DNA of 64,000 nt. It comes from Caulobacter segnis (GTDB lineage: Bacteria > Pseudomonadota > Alphaproteobacteria > Caulobacterales > Caulobacteraceae). The DNA is taken from positions 392,493 through 456,492 of the forward strand of contig NZ_JARQWW010000005.1 in assembly GCF_029543125.1 (NCBI RefSeq). Reading direction: 5' to 3'. The notes beneath the pieces are model-generated. The model was given only the letters and a program-made list of their open reading frames with translations. It did no database searches and was not told the DNA's origin. The position numbers and the translations under genes are program-made. This document shows positions 9,384-17,391 of this stretch, piece by piece (position 1 is the stretch's first letter; every line of letters starts with the position of its first letter).

Positions 9384-11741
9384 GTGCGTGTAGCCTCAAG
9401 GCTTGCATTGAGGTCCGCCGTGCCGCGCACACTGAAGGATAGCCCCGACAAGAGCGCCAGCGCCGCGAGGCTGGTGCAGTTGGCCGAAGTCCTGGCCGGC
9501 GTCGGCCACTGGCGGCTCGACTTCCGCACCCAGCGGGTCGAGTGGTCGGATCAGGTCTATCTGATCCATGGCGTCACGCGGGAGACCTTCGATCCCAACA
9601 TCGACAGTGCGGTGGAGGCGTACCATCCCGATGACCGCCAGAGGCTTGTCGCGCTGATCGAACAGGCGCAGGCGACGGGGCAAGGCTTCGCCTTCACGCT
9701 GCGGCTGCGCCGCCTGTCGGATGGAGCGGAACGTATCGTCACCAGCCGATCGGCCGTGGAGACCGACGCCGATGGCGCGCCTGTCGCCATCTTCGGCGTC
9801 TTCCAGGACATCACCGATCAGCAGACCGCTCTGGACCGAGCCGAGAACAGCGAGCGCCGCTATCGCCTGCTGGCCGAGAACGCCACGGACGTCATCGCCA
9901 TCTACCGGCCGGACTCGATCTTCACCTACCTGTCGCCCTCGGCCTACACCCTGCTGGGCTATCGGCCGGAGGAGATGATCGGCCGCTCGACCTACACCAT
10001 CATCGATCCGCGCGATCAGGCGCGGGTGTCGCGCGAGTTCGCCGCCTACATCAAGGCGGGTCCAAACGCCCCGCCCACACGGATCGAGTATCGCGGCGTC
10101 CACAAGGACGGCCATTGCATCTGGGTGGAGGCGCACCCCCGCACCCTGTTCGACCAGAACGGCCAGCTCATCGAACTGCACGACGTGGTTCGCGATATCA
10201 GCCAACGCAAGGAGGCCGAGGCGAAGGTCGAGGACAGCGAGCGCCGCTATCGCCTGATCGCCGAGAACGCCACGGATATGATCGTCCGCATGGCCGCTGA
10301 CGGAACGATCCTCTACTGCTCTCCGGCCTGCCGGCAGTTGGGCTTCGAGCCGCACGAACTGATCGGCCGCAACCTGCTGGACGGCCTGCATGAGGATGAG
10401 CGCGACAAGGCGCGCGCCAATCTTGCCGCGCTGTTTTCCGGCGAGCCGGTGGACGCCGCCACCCACCGCCAACACCGCGTCCGCGCCAAGGACGGCCGCT
10501 GGGTCTGGCTGGAAGGCGCCCCGTCCATCGTCCGCGACGACCGGGGCAAGCCGGTCGAGGTGGTCAATGTCCTGCGCGACGTCACCGCCCGCATCCAGAT
10601 GGAGAGCGACCTGCGCCACGCCAAGATTCAGGCGGACGCGGCGGCGGCGGCCAAGGCCGATTTTCTGGCCACCATGAGCCATGAGATCCGCACGCCCCTC
10701 ACCAGCGTGATCGGCTTCTCACGCCTGCTGAACGAGATGGATGGGCTGAGCGATTCCGCCCGCCATTTCGCCGGCCGCATCAGCCGCGCCAGCCAGAGCC
10801 TGCTGGCCCTGATCAACGACATACTCGACTATTCGAAGCTCGAGGCCGGACAGGTCGCCATCCACCGGCAACCGACCCACACGCGCACCTTCCTGTCGGA
10901 CATCCACGACATGTTCGCCTCCCAGGCCGCCGCCAAGGGTCTGGAGATGAGCCTGACCGTGGACGACGCCGCGCCGGTCGAAATCAACGTCGATCCGGAC
11001 CGCCTGCGCCAGGTGCTGGTCAACCTGATCGGCAATGCGGTGAAGTTCACCGATACGGGCCGGGTCGAGATCGTCGTCGACTGGGAGCCGCAGAGCGAGA
11101 TCGTCGTCATGTCGGTTCGCGACACCGGCGCCGGCATCCCGGAGGACAAACTGGTCAACCTGTTCAAGCGCTTCTCGCAGGTCGACGGCACCTCCACACG
11201 CAGGCACGGCGGCACAGGCCTGGGCCTGGCCATCTGCAAGGGGCTGGTCGAGGCCATGGACGGCAAGATCGGCGTCGACAGCGTGGAGAACGAAGGCTCG
11301 CGCTTCTGGTTCGTCCTGCCCGCCGGTGATGAACTCGCCGCCGGCCCGTCGCCCTCCGACATCCGCTTCGACGCGGACGCCCGCATCCTGGTGGTGGACG
11401 ATCACGAGCCGAACCGCGCCTTGGTCCGCGCCCTCCTCCTCCCTTATGGCGTGGCGGTGGACGAGGCGGTGGATGGCGAGATGGCGACCGCCATGGCGGC
11501 CACCACCGCCTATGCGGCCATCATCATGGACATGCACATGCCGACCATGAACGGCCAGCTCGCCGCCCAGGCGATCAAGAAGGGCGGCGAGAGCCAGGGC
11601 GCGCCGATCCTCGCCTTCTCGGGCGACCGGCGGGTCAAGGCGACCGCCGGCTCGGGCTTTGACGGCAGGCTCGACAAGCCGATCTCCGGCGCGGCCTTGC
11701 TGACCGCCTTGCGCGACGCGCTCGCCAACAAGACTGAATAA
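9384..11741 (+). CDS. Hybrid sensor histidine kinase with three PAS domains and a receiver
   Basis: A 785-residue soluble signalling protein. PAS domains lie at about 31-145, 155-280 and 283-405. The second and third begin with nearly the same phrase, ERRYRLLAENATD and ERRYRLIAENATD, suggesting duplication. HisKA follows with FLATMSHEIRTPLTSVIGFS (phospho-acceptor His433), then the ATPase domain with N, G1 and G2 boxes (NLIGNAVKFT, DTGAGIP, HGGTGLGLAIC). The C-terminal receiver has its acceptor at Asp716 (IIMDMHMPTMNG). No transmembrane segment, so it senses a cytoplasmic cue. GTG at 9384 is the assumed start. No partner regulator adjoins it. Confidence 0.9.
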   Translation: MRVASRLALRSAVPRTLKDSPDKSASAARLVQLAEVLAGVGHWRLDFRTQRVEWSDQVYLIHGVTRETFDPNIDSAVEAYHPDDRQRLVALIEQAQATGQGFAFTLRLRRLSDGAERIVTSRSAVETDADGAPVAIFGVFQDITDQQTALDRAENSERRYRLLAENATDVIAIYRPDSIFTYLSPSAYTLLGYRPEEMIGRSTYTIIDPRDQARVSREFAAYIKAGPNAPPTRIEYRGVHKDGHCIWVEAHPRTLFDQNGQLIELHDVVRDISQRKEAEAKVEDSERRYRLIAENATDMIVRMAADGTILYCSPACRQLGFEPHELIGRNLLDGLHEDERDKARANLAALFSGEPVDAATHRQHRVRAKDGRWVWLEGAPSIVRDDRGKPVEVVNVLRDVTARIQMESDLRHAKIQADAAAAAKADFLATMSHEIRTPLTSVIGFSRLLNEMDGLSDSARHFAGRISRASQSLLALINDILDYSKLEAGQVAIHRQPTHTRTFLSDIHDMFASQAAAKGLEMSLTVDDAAPVEINVDPDRLRQVLVNLIGNAVKFTDTGRVEIVVDWEPQSEIVVMSVRDTGAGIPEDKLVNLFKRFSQVDGTSTRRHGGTGLGLAICKGLVEAMDGKIGVDSVENEGSRFWFVLPAGDELAAGPSPSDIRFDADARILVVDDHEPNRALVRALLLPYGVAVDEAVDGEMATAMAATTAYAAIIMDMHMPTMNGQLAAQAIKKGGESQGAPILAFSGDRRVKATAGSGFDGRLDKPISGAALLTALRDALANKTE

Positions 11742-11747
11742 AAGAAA

Positions 11748-11771
11748 GGGCGGCGCAGGACAGCGCCGCCC
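11748..11771 (+). terminator. Hairpin after the histidine kinase gene
   Basis: GGGCGGCGC and GCGCCGCCC pair around AGGACA, starting seven bases after the stop codon. The U-run is poor, so termination may be weak or factor-assisted. Confidence 0.55.
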
Positions 11772-12077
11772 TAGTCACGCAGAGGAGATTCTGAAGCCGC
11801 TCGTTCAGGACGAGATGTTCCAGAAAGAACCCCGCCGGATTGGTCAGCCCGCTCCGTCAGGATGTCGAAGGCGCTTCCGCGCCGTCTCGTGATCACCGTG
11901 TCAGTCAGAGAAGCGCCGCCGCGATCACGCGGGCGCGAAGCCTGTCAGGTGACGAATTCCCATGCTCCTCCCGTCGGCTCTTTGTGGGCCGATCGACGAG
12001 CATGTTGAACTCGACATGACAGCGCTGTCAAGCATCAGTGAAATCGTCGGCCGAACCGAGCGACCATTGGTGAGATG
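11772..12077. other. Gene-free convergent region with a LacI-type palindrome
   Basis: About 300 nt between the 3' ends of the kinase and the DUF3850 gene. I see no coding frame with plausible start and codon use. The one notable element is the perfect palindrome at 12017-12030. Confidence 0.5.
12017..12030. promoter_or_regulatory. Perfect LacI-type palindrome, orphan position
   Basis: TGACAGCGCTGTCA is fully symmetric around a central CG and differs by one base from the site in front of zwf (4437-4450). It lies between two converging genes, not in front of one, so it may be a chance match, a remnant of a lost gene's promoter, or an auxiliary site. Confidence 0.45.
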
Positions 12078-12584
12078 TCAGTGCGCCTTGCCGGCCCGCA
12101 CCAGTCGCGCCGCAGCGGCGTGGAAGCGGGCGTCCGCCTCCCCGGCCTCGGCCATGGTCTCGAAACGGACGACCGACGCCTTCAGGGCCACCTGAGCCTC
12201 CGCATCGCGGGCGTAGCCCGCGGCGGTCTGGCGCGCGCCCTCAGCGCGCTGAGCGGCATTGCGGGACTGCTGGTCATGCCACTGGGCCAGGGCCTCGACC
12301 GTCAGGGTCTCGTCAAAGGGCGTGTCGGTGGCGTGCGGCACGCGGCCGAAGCCGATGGCGACCCAGCCGTGGATGAAGCCAAAGCCTTCTTCCGACAGCA
12401 GATAGGTGATCTGCCGCTCTTCCGTCTGGCCGGTATAGTCGTCGGTGGCGGGGTCGAACTCGCGCAGCACCACGATGTCGCCGAGCTGGAAGCCGCGGTC
12501 ATTGCGACGCATCTCGAACGTCTTGGTCCCGGCCCGGATGGCGGCGAAGTAGTCGGGCCAGCACTTCAGTTCGTGGCGGGTCAT
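12078..12584 (-). CDS. DUF3850 (ASCH/PUA-like) domain protein
   Basis: 168 residues. The N-terminal half matches the DUF3850 family of small PUA/ASCH-fold proteins: HELKCWPDYFAAIRAGTKTF, then FEMRRNDRGFQLGDIVVLRE, then a YTGQTEERQITYLL strand. These folds bind RNA or modified nucleotides, but no function is established for this family. The C-terminal part is Ala-rich and helical. GGGAG precedes the ATG at 12584, which starts right at the conserved domain. It stands alone between the kinase and pstS. Confidence 0.8.
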   Translation of the reverse strand: MTRHELKCWPDYFAAIRAGTKTFEMRRNDRGFQLGDIVVLREFDPATDDYTGQTEERQITYLLSEEGFGFIHGWVAIGFGRVPHATDTPFDETLTVEALAQWHDQQSRNAAQRAEGARQTAAGYARDAEAQVALKASVVRFETMAEAGEADARFHAAAARLVRAGKAH

Positions 12585-12653
12585 ATCGAGGCTCCCTAAA
12601 GCGGGGGTTGCTAGCCCCATTCTCCCCTTCCCGTCACCCCACCGACACAAAAA

Positions 12654-12680
12654 ATCCGCCGGGGCGGAGCTCCGGCGGAT
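12654..12680 (-). terminator. Rho-independent terminator after pstS
   Basis: ATCCGCCGG and CCGGCGGAT form a nine-pair stem, followed on the minus strand by a run of six U's. It ends transcription from pstS. Confidence 0.85.
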
Positions 12681-12702
12681 CGTTTCATCAGCGTGCGGGC
12701 CT

Positions 12703-13758
12703 TTAGGCGGCCGGGGCCTGAGCCTTGATCTGCTCCAGCACCTTGGCCTTCACGTCGGCCGGCAGAGGCACATAGGCCAGGGTCGAGGCGGCGGCGTCGC
12801 CCTTGGCGTAGGCCCATTCGAAGAACTTCAGGACCTGGGCCTTCTTGGCGGCGTCGGTCGGCTGCTTCTGGACCAGGATGAAGGTCGCGCCGGCGATCGG
12901 CCAAGCGCCAGGGGCGTCCTGGTCGATCAGCACGGGAGCGGCCGCCCAGTCGACGCCCGTCGCGGCGGCGGCGAAGCTCTCGGCGGTCGGGTTCAGGAAG
13001 GTCGCGCCGTCCTTGGACTGCAGCTGGGTGTGGGCCAGGTTGTTCTGCTTGGCGAAGGCGTACTCCACATAGCCGATGGAGCCCGGGGTCTGGCGCACGA
13101 AGGCCGAGACGCCGTCATTACCCTTGCCGCCCTGGCCGGCCGGCCACGACACGGCGTCGCTGGCGCCGACCTTGTCCTTCCAAGCCGGGCTCTTGGCCGA
13201 CAGGTAGGTGGTGAACAGGAAGGTGGTGCCCGAGCCGTCGGCGCGGTGAACCACGGTGATCGGCAGGTTCGGGATGGTCACGCCGGCGTTCAGCGCGGCG
13301 ATGCGCGGGTCGGACCACTTGGTGATCGTCCCGGCGTAGATGTCGGCCAGGATGGCGCCGGTCAGCTTCAGCTGGCCCGCGGCGACGCCCGGAAGGTTCA
13401 CGATCGGCACGATGCCGCCGATGACGGTGGGGAACTGGAACAGGCCGGCGGCGTCCAGGTCGGCCTGGCTCAGCGGCTTGTCGGTGGCGCCGAAGTCGAC
13501 CGTCTTGGCCTTGATCTGCTTGATGCCGCCGCCCGAGCCGATGGCTTGATAGTTGACCGCGATGCCCGTTTCGGCGCGGTGATCTTCCGCCCACTTGGCG
13601 TAGAGCGGGGCCGGGAACGTGGCGCCCGCGCCCGACAGGCCGGCGCCCGAGGCCATGGCGGCCGGCGACTTGCCGGCGTTGTCGGACTTGCCGCAGGCGG
13701 CGAGGCTCGCCGCACCGGCGAACACGGCCAGGGTGAGAAGGATCGACTTGGCGCGCAT
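12703..13758 (-). CDS. pstS: Phosphate ABC transporter substrate-binding lipoprotein
   Basis: Periplasmic high-affinity phosphate-binding protein delivering to the PstCAB transporter. The 351 residues begin with a lipoprotein signal peptide ending LAAC (Cys22). Typical PstS segments follow: GAGATFPAPLYAKWAEDH, GSGGGIKQIKAKTVDFGATD and HRADGSGTTFLFTTYLS, which contain phosphate-contacting Ser, Thr, Asp and Arg. No pstC, pstA or pstB is adjacent, so the gene is a separate unit. A Pho-box-like direct repeat 106-127 nt upstream suggests PhoB control during phosphate starvation. Confidence 0.94.
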   Translation of the reverse strand: MRAKSILLTLAVFAGAASLAACGKSDNAGKSPAAMASGAGLSGAGATFPAPLYAKWAEDHRAETGIAVNYQAIGSGGGIKQIKAKTVDFGATDKPLSQADLDAAGLFQFPTVIGGIVPIVNLPGVAAGQLKLTGAILADIYAGTITKWSDPRIAALNAGVTIPNLPITVVHRADGSGTTFLFTTYLSAKSPAWKDKVGASDAVSWPAGQGGKGNDGVSAFVRQTPGSIGYVEYAFAKQNNLAHTQLQSKDGATFLNPTAESFAAAATGVDWAAAPVLIDQDAPGAWPIAGATFILVQKQPTDAAKKAQVLKFFEWAYAKGDAAASTLAYVPLPADVKAKVLEQIKAQAPAA

Positions 13759-13863
13759 TGGCGGGAACCTCGTGTGAAGCGCTCTTGGGGTCGCAGGGCG
13801 GGAGGCCCGGACGCTATTGTCTAGCGCCTCAAACCAACCTGCCTCGCGACGTCCCTAGAGAAG

Positions 13864-13885
13864 TTTCACGACGGTTTCGTGACAG
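13864..13885 (-). promoter_or_regulatory. Pho-box-like direct repeat upstream of pstS
   Basis: Read on the minus strand it consists of two 11-nt units, CTGTCACGAAA and CCGTCGTGAAA. That matches the 11-bp periodicity and CTGTCAC core of PhoB boxes. It lies about 106-127 nt before the pstS start and directs transcription toward it. Confidence 0.6.
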
Positions 13886-13927
13886 TTGTCACAATCCCCG
13901 GCGAGCCGTCCGCGACCCGCCGTCGCG

Positions 13928-16048
13928 CTACGGACGCGGGCCCTTCTTGAACGGCTTCTTGAAGCCGTCCTTCTTGAAGTCGGGCTTGGCCTTGAAGCCG
14001 GTCTTGGGGCGATCGTCCCTGCGGAACTCGCTCTTCTCGGCGCGCGGCTTGAAATCGCCCTTGGCCTTGAAGTCCGGCTTCTTCTTGAAGCCGTCGCCGC
14101 GATCTTCACGGGGCTTGTAGTCACCGCGCGGCTTTTCATCGCGCGGATCGTATTCGCCGCGCGGCTTGAAATCGCGCTTGGGCTTGAAGTCGGACGAACC
14201 GCCCTCCTCGCGACCGCGGTAGGGCTTGCGCGGGCCGTCGAAGCCCGGCTTGTCGCCACGCGGACGGTCGAAGGCCCGTTCCGGACGATCCCCGCGCTCG
14301 GCGCGTTCAGGACGCGGACCGTCGAACTTCGGACGCTCGCGACGTTCCGGACGGGGACCGTCGAAGCGGCGCTCGGGACGCGGGCCGTCGAACTTGCGTT
14401 CGGGGCGCGGGCCGCGCGGGCCTTCGCTGCGGGCGGCCGGCGGGGTGCTCGGCTCGATGCGGATGTCGTCTTCCGAAGTCGCGGCCACGGCGGCGGAGAA
14501 CTTCGGCTCGGCTTCCTTCGAGATCTCGAACTTGGTCTCGCGATCGAAGATGCGGATGGAGCCGATGTCCTTCTTCAGGACGTGACCCAGGCGGCAGATC
14601 AGCGGGATCAGCCACTTGGGGTCGGCGTTCTTGGCGCGGCCCACGTTGACGCGGAACCACACCACATCCTCGGGCGCTAGGCGTTCACGCGGCTCGCCGC
14701 GTTCCGGGCGCTCGTTGCGGCGGATCTCCTGGTTCGGACCGTCCTCGAACATGTCCTCCGGCTCCGGCAGACGCGAGCGGTAGACGCGCGCCAGGGCGGC
14801 GGCGACTTCCTCGGGCGTGCGGCTTTCCAGGATGGCGCGGCCCATGGCCAGGTCATCCTCGCCGGCCGGTTCAGTCAGCAGCGGATCGGACAGCATCCGC
14901 GTCTTGTCCTTGGCGCGGATGGAGTCGGCGGTCGGCGGGTTCTCCCACACGCCTTCCACCGAGGCGGCGTCCAGCAGCATCTCGGCCTTGCGGCGACGGG
15001 TATAGGGCGCGATCAGCGCCGAGACGCCCTTCTTGCCCGCCCGGCCGGTGCGGCCCGAACGGTGCAGCAGGGTGGCGCGGTTCACCGGCAGGTCGGCGTG
15101 GATCACCAGGCCCAGGTCCGGCAGGTCCAGGCCGCGCGCCGCCACGTCGGTGGCGACGCAGACGCGGGCGTGCCCGTCGCGCAGGGCTTGCAGCGCGTCG
15201 GCGCGCTCCTTCTGGGTCAGTTCGCCCGACAGGCCGACGACCGAGAAACCGCGCTCGCGCAGGCGGGCGTGCATATGGCGCACGCCGTCGCGGGTATTGC
15301 AGAACACCAGTGCGCCCTGGGCTTCGAAGAAGCGCAGGACGTTGACCACCGCATGCTCCACCTCGTTCGGGGCGCAGCGGATGGCGCGGTACTCGATGTC
15401 GCCGTGCGGCTCGTCGCGCTTGATGGTGTCGATGCGCAGGGCGTCGTTCTGATAGGTCTTGGCCAGGGCCGCGATCTCGCGGGCGATGGTGGCCGAGAAC
15501 AGCAGGGTCCGGCGCTCTTCCGGCGCGGCGTCGAGGATGAAGGTCAGGTCCTCGCGGAAGCCCATGTCCAGCATCTCGTCAGCCTCGTCGAGGACGACGA
15601 CGCGCATCTGCGACAGGTCCAGACGGTCGCGCTCGATGTGGTCGCGCAGGCGGCCGGGCGTGCCGACCACGATGTGGGCGCCGAAGTTCAGGTCGCGCAT
15701 CTGCTTGCGCAGATCCATGCCGCCGACGCACGAGACGATGCGGGCGCCAGCCTGGGCGTAAAGCCAGGTCAGCTCGCGCTCGACCTGCATGGCCAGTTCG
15801 CGGGTCGGGGCGATCACCAGGGCCAGCGGCGCGCCGGCCGGGCCGAAGGTCTCGTCGTCGCCCAGCAGCGTCGGCGCCGCGGCCAGACCGAAGGCCACCG
15901 TCTTGCCCGAGCCGGTCTGGGCGCTGACCAGCAGGTCGCGGCCCTCGGCCTCGGCTTCCAGCACGGCGGCCTGGATCGGGGTCGGGTTGTCATAACCCTG
16001 CGCGGCGAGAGCGCGCGCGAGGGCGGGATGGGTCGGGGGAAAGCTCAT
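13928..16048 (-). CDS. DEAD-box ATP-dependent RNA helicase with DbpA-type domain and charged tail
   Basis: 706 residues. The helicase core has all motifs: GYDNPTPIQ (Q), AQTGSGKT at 43-50, PTRELA at 81-86, DEAD at 154-157, a SAT motif, and HRSGRTGRAGK. A DbpA-like RNA-binding domain follows (WFRVNVGRAKNADPKWLIPL to FDRETKFEISKEAEPKFS). The C-terminal ~180 residues are Arg/Gly/Lys-rich with repeated FDGPRPER units, probably unstructured and RNA-binding. This is the CsdA/DeaD class, used in ribosome assembly and mRNA decay, often cold-induced. GGACTACC before the ATG at 16048 is a weak ribosome binding site. Confidence 0.92.
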   Translation of the reverse strand: MSFPPTHPALARALAAQGYDNPTPIQAAVLEAEAEGRDLLVSAQTGSGKTVAFGLAAAPTLLGDDETFGPAGAPLALVIAPTRELAMQVERELTWLYAQAGARIVSCVGGMDLRKQMRDLNFGAHIVVGTPGRLRDHIERDRLDLSQMRVVVLDEADEMLDMGFREDLTFILDAAPEERRTLLFSATIAREIAALAKTYQNDALRIDTIKRDEPHGDIEYRAIRCAPNEVEHAVVNVLRFFEAQGALVFCNTRDGVRHMHARLRERGFSVVGLSGELTQKERADALQALRDGHARVCVATDVAARGLDLPDLGLVIHADLPVNRATLLHRSGRTGRAGKKGVSALIAPYTRRRKAEMLLDAASVEGVWENPPTADSIRAKDKTRMLSDPLLTEPAGEDDLAMGRAILESRTPEEVAAALARVYRSRLPEPEDMFEDGPNQEIRRNERPERGEPRERLAPEDVVWFRVNVGRAKNADPKWLIPLICRLGHVLKKDIGSIRIFDRETKFEISKEAEPKFSAAVAATSEDDIRIEPSTPPAARSEGPRGPRPERKFDGPRPERRFDGPRPERRERPKFDGPRPERAERGDRPERAFDRPRGDKPGFDGPRKPYRGREEGGSSDFKPKRDFKPRGEYDPRDEKPRGDYKPREDRGDGFKKKPDFKAKGDFKPRAEKSEFRRDDRPKTGFKAKPDFKKDGFKKPFKKGPRP

Positions 16049-16191
16049 GGTAGTCCTTGGCCGGGTCGAACGCGCAAGGCGCGCCGCCAGATTGCGACGC
16101 TCGAAACCCGGGCGAATTCTTTGGATGGCGCGGCTGATAGCAGAAAACGGCGCCCCGCGCCATGGGGTGCGCCGTTGAGTCCTGCCCTGCC

Positions 16192-16386
16192 CTACGCCTC
16201 GTCCTGAAAGATCGCTTCAATCGGCTGTTCGAACAGTCGCGCGATCTTGAAGGCCAAGGGAAGACTGGGATCGTACTTGCCTGTCTCCAGGGCGTTGACT
16301 GTCTGACGCGACACCTCCAGCCGCGCCGCCAGATCCGCCTGGCTCCAGTCCCGCTCGGCCCGCAGGACCTTCAGACGGTTCTTCAT
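16192..16386 (-). CDS. Small XRE-family DNA-binding regulator
   Basis: 64 residues forming little more than one helix-turn-helix: LKVLRAERDWSQADLAARLE, then VSRQTVNALETGKYDPSLP. This compact class commonly sits beside membrane-protein genes and represses its own operon. Its ATG overlaps the stop of the preceding membrane-protein gene (ATGA), so it is the last gene of a three-gene minus-strand operon. The 14-bp-arm palindrome in front of the first gene, at 17264-17295, is its likely operator. Confidence 0.88.
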   Translation of the reverse strand: MKNRLKVLRAERDWSQADLAARLEVSRQTVNALETGKYDPSLPLAFKIARLFEQPIEAIFQDEA

Positions 16387-16784
16387 CGATCGCGCACCGC
16401 GCCGACGGCCTGCGCCAGGCCGAGGCAGGCGCACCAGACCGGGAAGGCCCAGATCCCCTCCAGCTTGCCGATGGCGCCGGCATTCTCCAGGAAACCCAGG
16501 GCGGTGAAGATCGACAGGCTCAGGCCGGTGGCGATGATCATCGCCCGCACCAGCTTCACGCGCTGATACTCGTCGGCCATCTCCGTCACGTACGCGCCCA
16601 TGGCGGCGATGACCCCCATGATCGGGATCGCCGGCGCCACGGCGGTCAGCCACAGCAGCGGCCCTTGCAGGTCGCGGGTGCGCAGCAGGGTCAACGAAGC
16701 GACCAGAACGCCCACATAGGCGGCCATGGCGATGGCCATGCGCAGGGTGTAACGGCGCGCGGCGGGGTTCCAGGCACAGTTCAT
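16383..16784 (-). CDS. Membrane protein of unknown function in XRE operon
   Basis: 133 residues with four hydrophobic segments (for instance MAIAMAAYVGVLVASLTLL and LLWLTAVAPAIPIMGVIAAM). The short loop VTEMADEYQRVKLVRAM contains charged residues. Unassigned families of this shape (four spans, beside a tiny XRE gene) are common but functionally undefined. The ATG at 16784 is chosen because the upstream extension is low-complexity and runs through the upstream gene in another frame. Overlaps the XRE start by four bases. Confidence 0.75.
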   Translation of the reverse strand: MNCAWNPAARRYTLRMAIAMAAYVGVLVASLTLLRTRDLQGPLLWLTAVAPAIPIMGVIAAMGAYVTEMADEYQRVKLVRAMIIATGLSLSIFTALGFLENAGAIGKLEGIWAFPVWCACLGLAQAVGAVRDR

Positions 16785-16816
16785 GGTGAAACGCTCTCGA
16801 TTGATTTGATTGAAGA

Positions 16817-17254
16817 TCAGCGGCTGGCGCGCAGCCACCAGACGGCCCAGCCTGCGCCATAGCCGATCAACTGAAGGAAGAAGCAGAAGAAGGCGCCGGC
16901 GGCGAACACCGCTTCCGGGCCGCCAAGGGCCATGCCCAGAGGAGCCGCCAGCGAAGGCGCCGCCAGTAAGAGAGCCGCGATACAGAGAGCGACACACGTC
17001 GCCAGCGACCCGCCGTAGAAGTAGCCGCTCATATGAGCTTGGCGCACAGCTTCATCCGCCGTCTTCCACCAGCGCCACGACAGGCGCAAGGCGGCGACAT
17101 TCACAGCCGCCAGGAGCACGAGAAGGACGGCGAAAGGGATGGGCGAAACCTGCGCGCCAGCGTCCTTGGCCCCGAAGAGGAGACCAACGGCGAAGGCCAA
17201 GAGCCCGCCAACGGCCAACATCGCCACAAGCGATCTACGTAGAGAAAGCAACAT
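16817..17254 (-). CDS. Membrane protein of unknown function, first gene of XRE operon
   Basis: 145 residues with four predicted membrane spans: LVAMLAVGGLLAFAVGLLFG, PFAVLLVLLAAVNVAALRL, LATCVALCIAALLLAAP and AVFAAGAFFCFFLQLIGYGA. No domain recognised. GGAGG lies six bases before the ATG at 17254; a GTG one codon earlier would be too close. A long inverted repeat overlaps the edge of this ribosome binding site, so expression may be controlled by protein binding to DNA or by mRNA structure. Together with the next two genes it forms one unit. Confidence 0.75.
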   Translation of the reverse strand: MLLSLRRSLVAMLAVGGLLAFAVGLLFGAKDAGAQVSPIPFAVLLVLLAAVNVAALRLSWRWWKTADEAVRQAHMSGYFYGGSLATCVALCIAALLLAAPSLAAPLGMALGGPEAVFAAGAFFCFFLQLIGYGAGWAVWWLRASR

Positions 17255-17263
17255 CACTCGCCT

Positions 17264-17295
17264 CCGTTGATGACAAGGAAACTTGTCATCAACGG
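17264..17295. promoter_or_regulatory. Inverted repeat with 14-bp perfect arms in front of the XRE/membrane operon
   Basis: CCGTTGATGACAAG and its exact complement CTTGTCATCAACGG flank a GAAA centre. It ends directly at the ribosome binding site of the first gene (start 17254). It can serve as the operator of the operon's own XRE protein, or fold in the mRNA leader as a hairpin next to the Shine-Dalgarno sequence. Confidence 0.7.
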
Positions 17296-17350
17296 GCGCA
17301 GATAGTCAAGCCTACTTTACACAAAATCAGGCTTGCTTGACGCGGCTCAT

Positions 17351-17378
17351 TCTCCTGCCCCGCTTGCGGGGGAGGAGA
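17351..17378. repeat. 28-nt palindromic element, copy 2
   Basis: Exact reverse complement of the 28 nt at 415-442. Here it stands between the promoter region of the XRE operon and the 3' end of the dCTP deaminase gene, where it could terminate the latter. Confidence 0.7.
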
Positions 17379-17391
17379 AAAAAGGAGGCCC

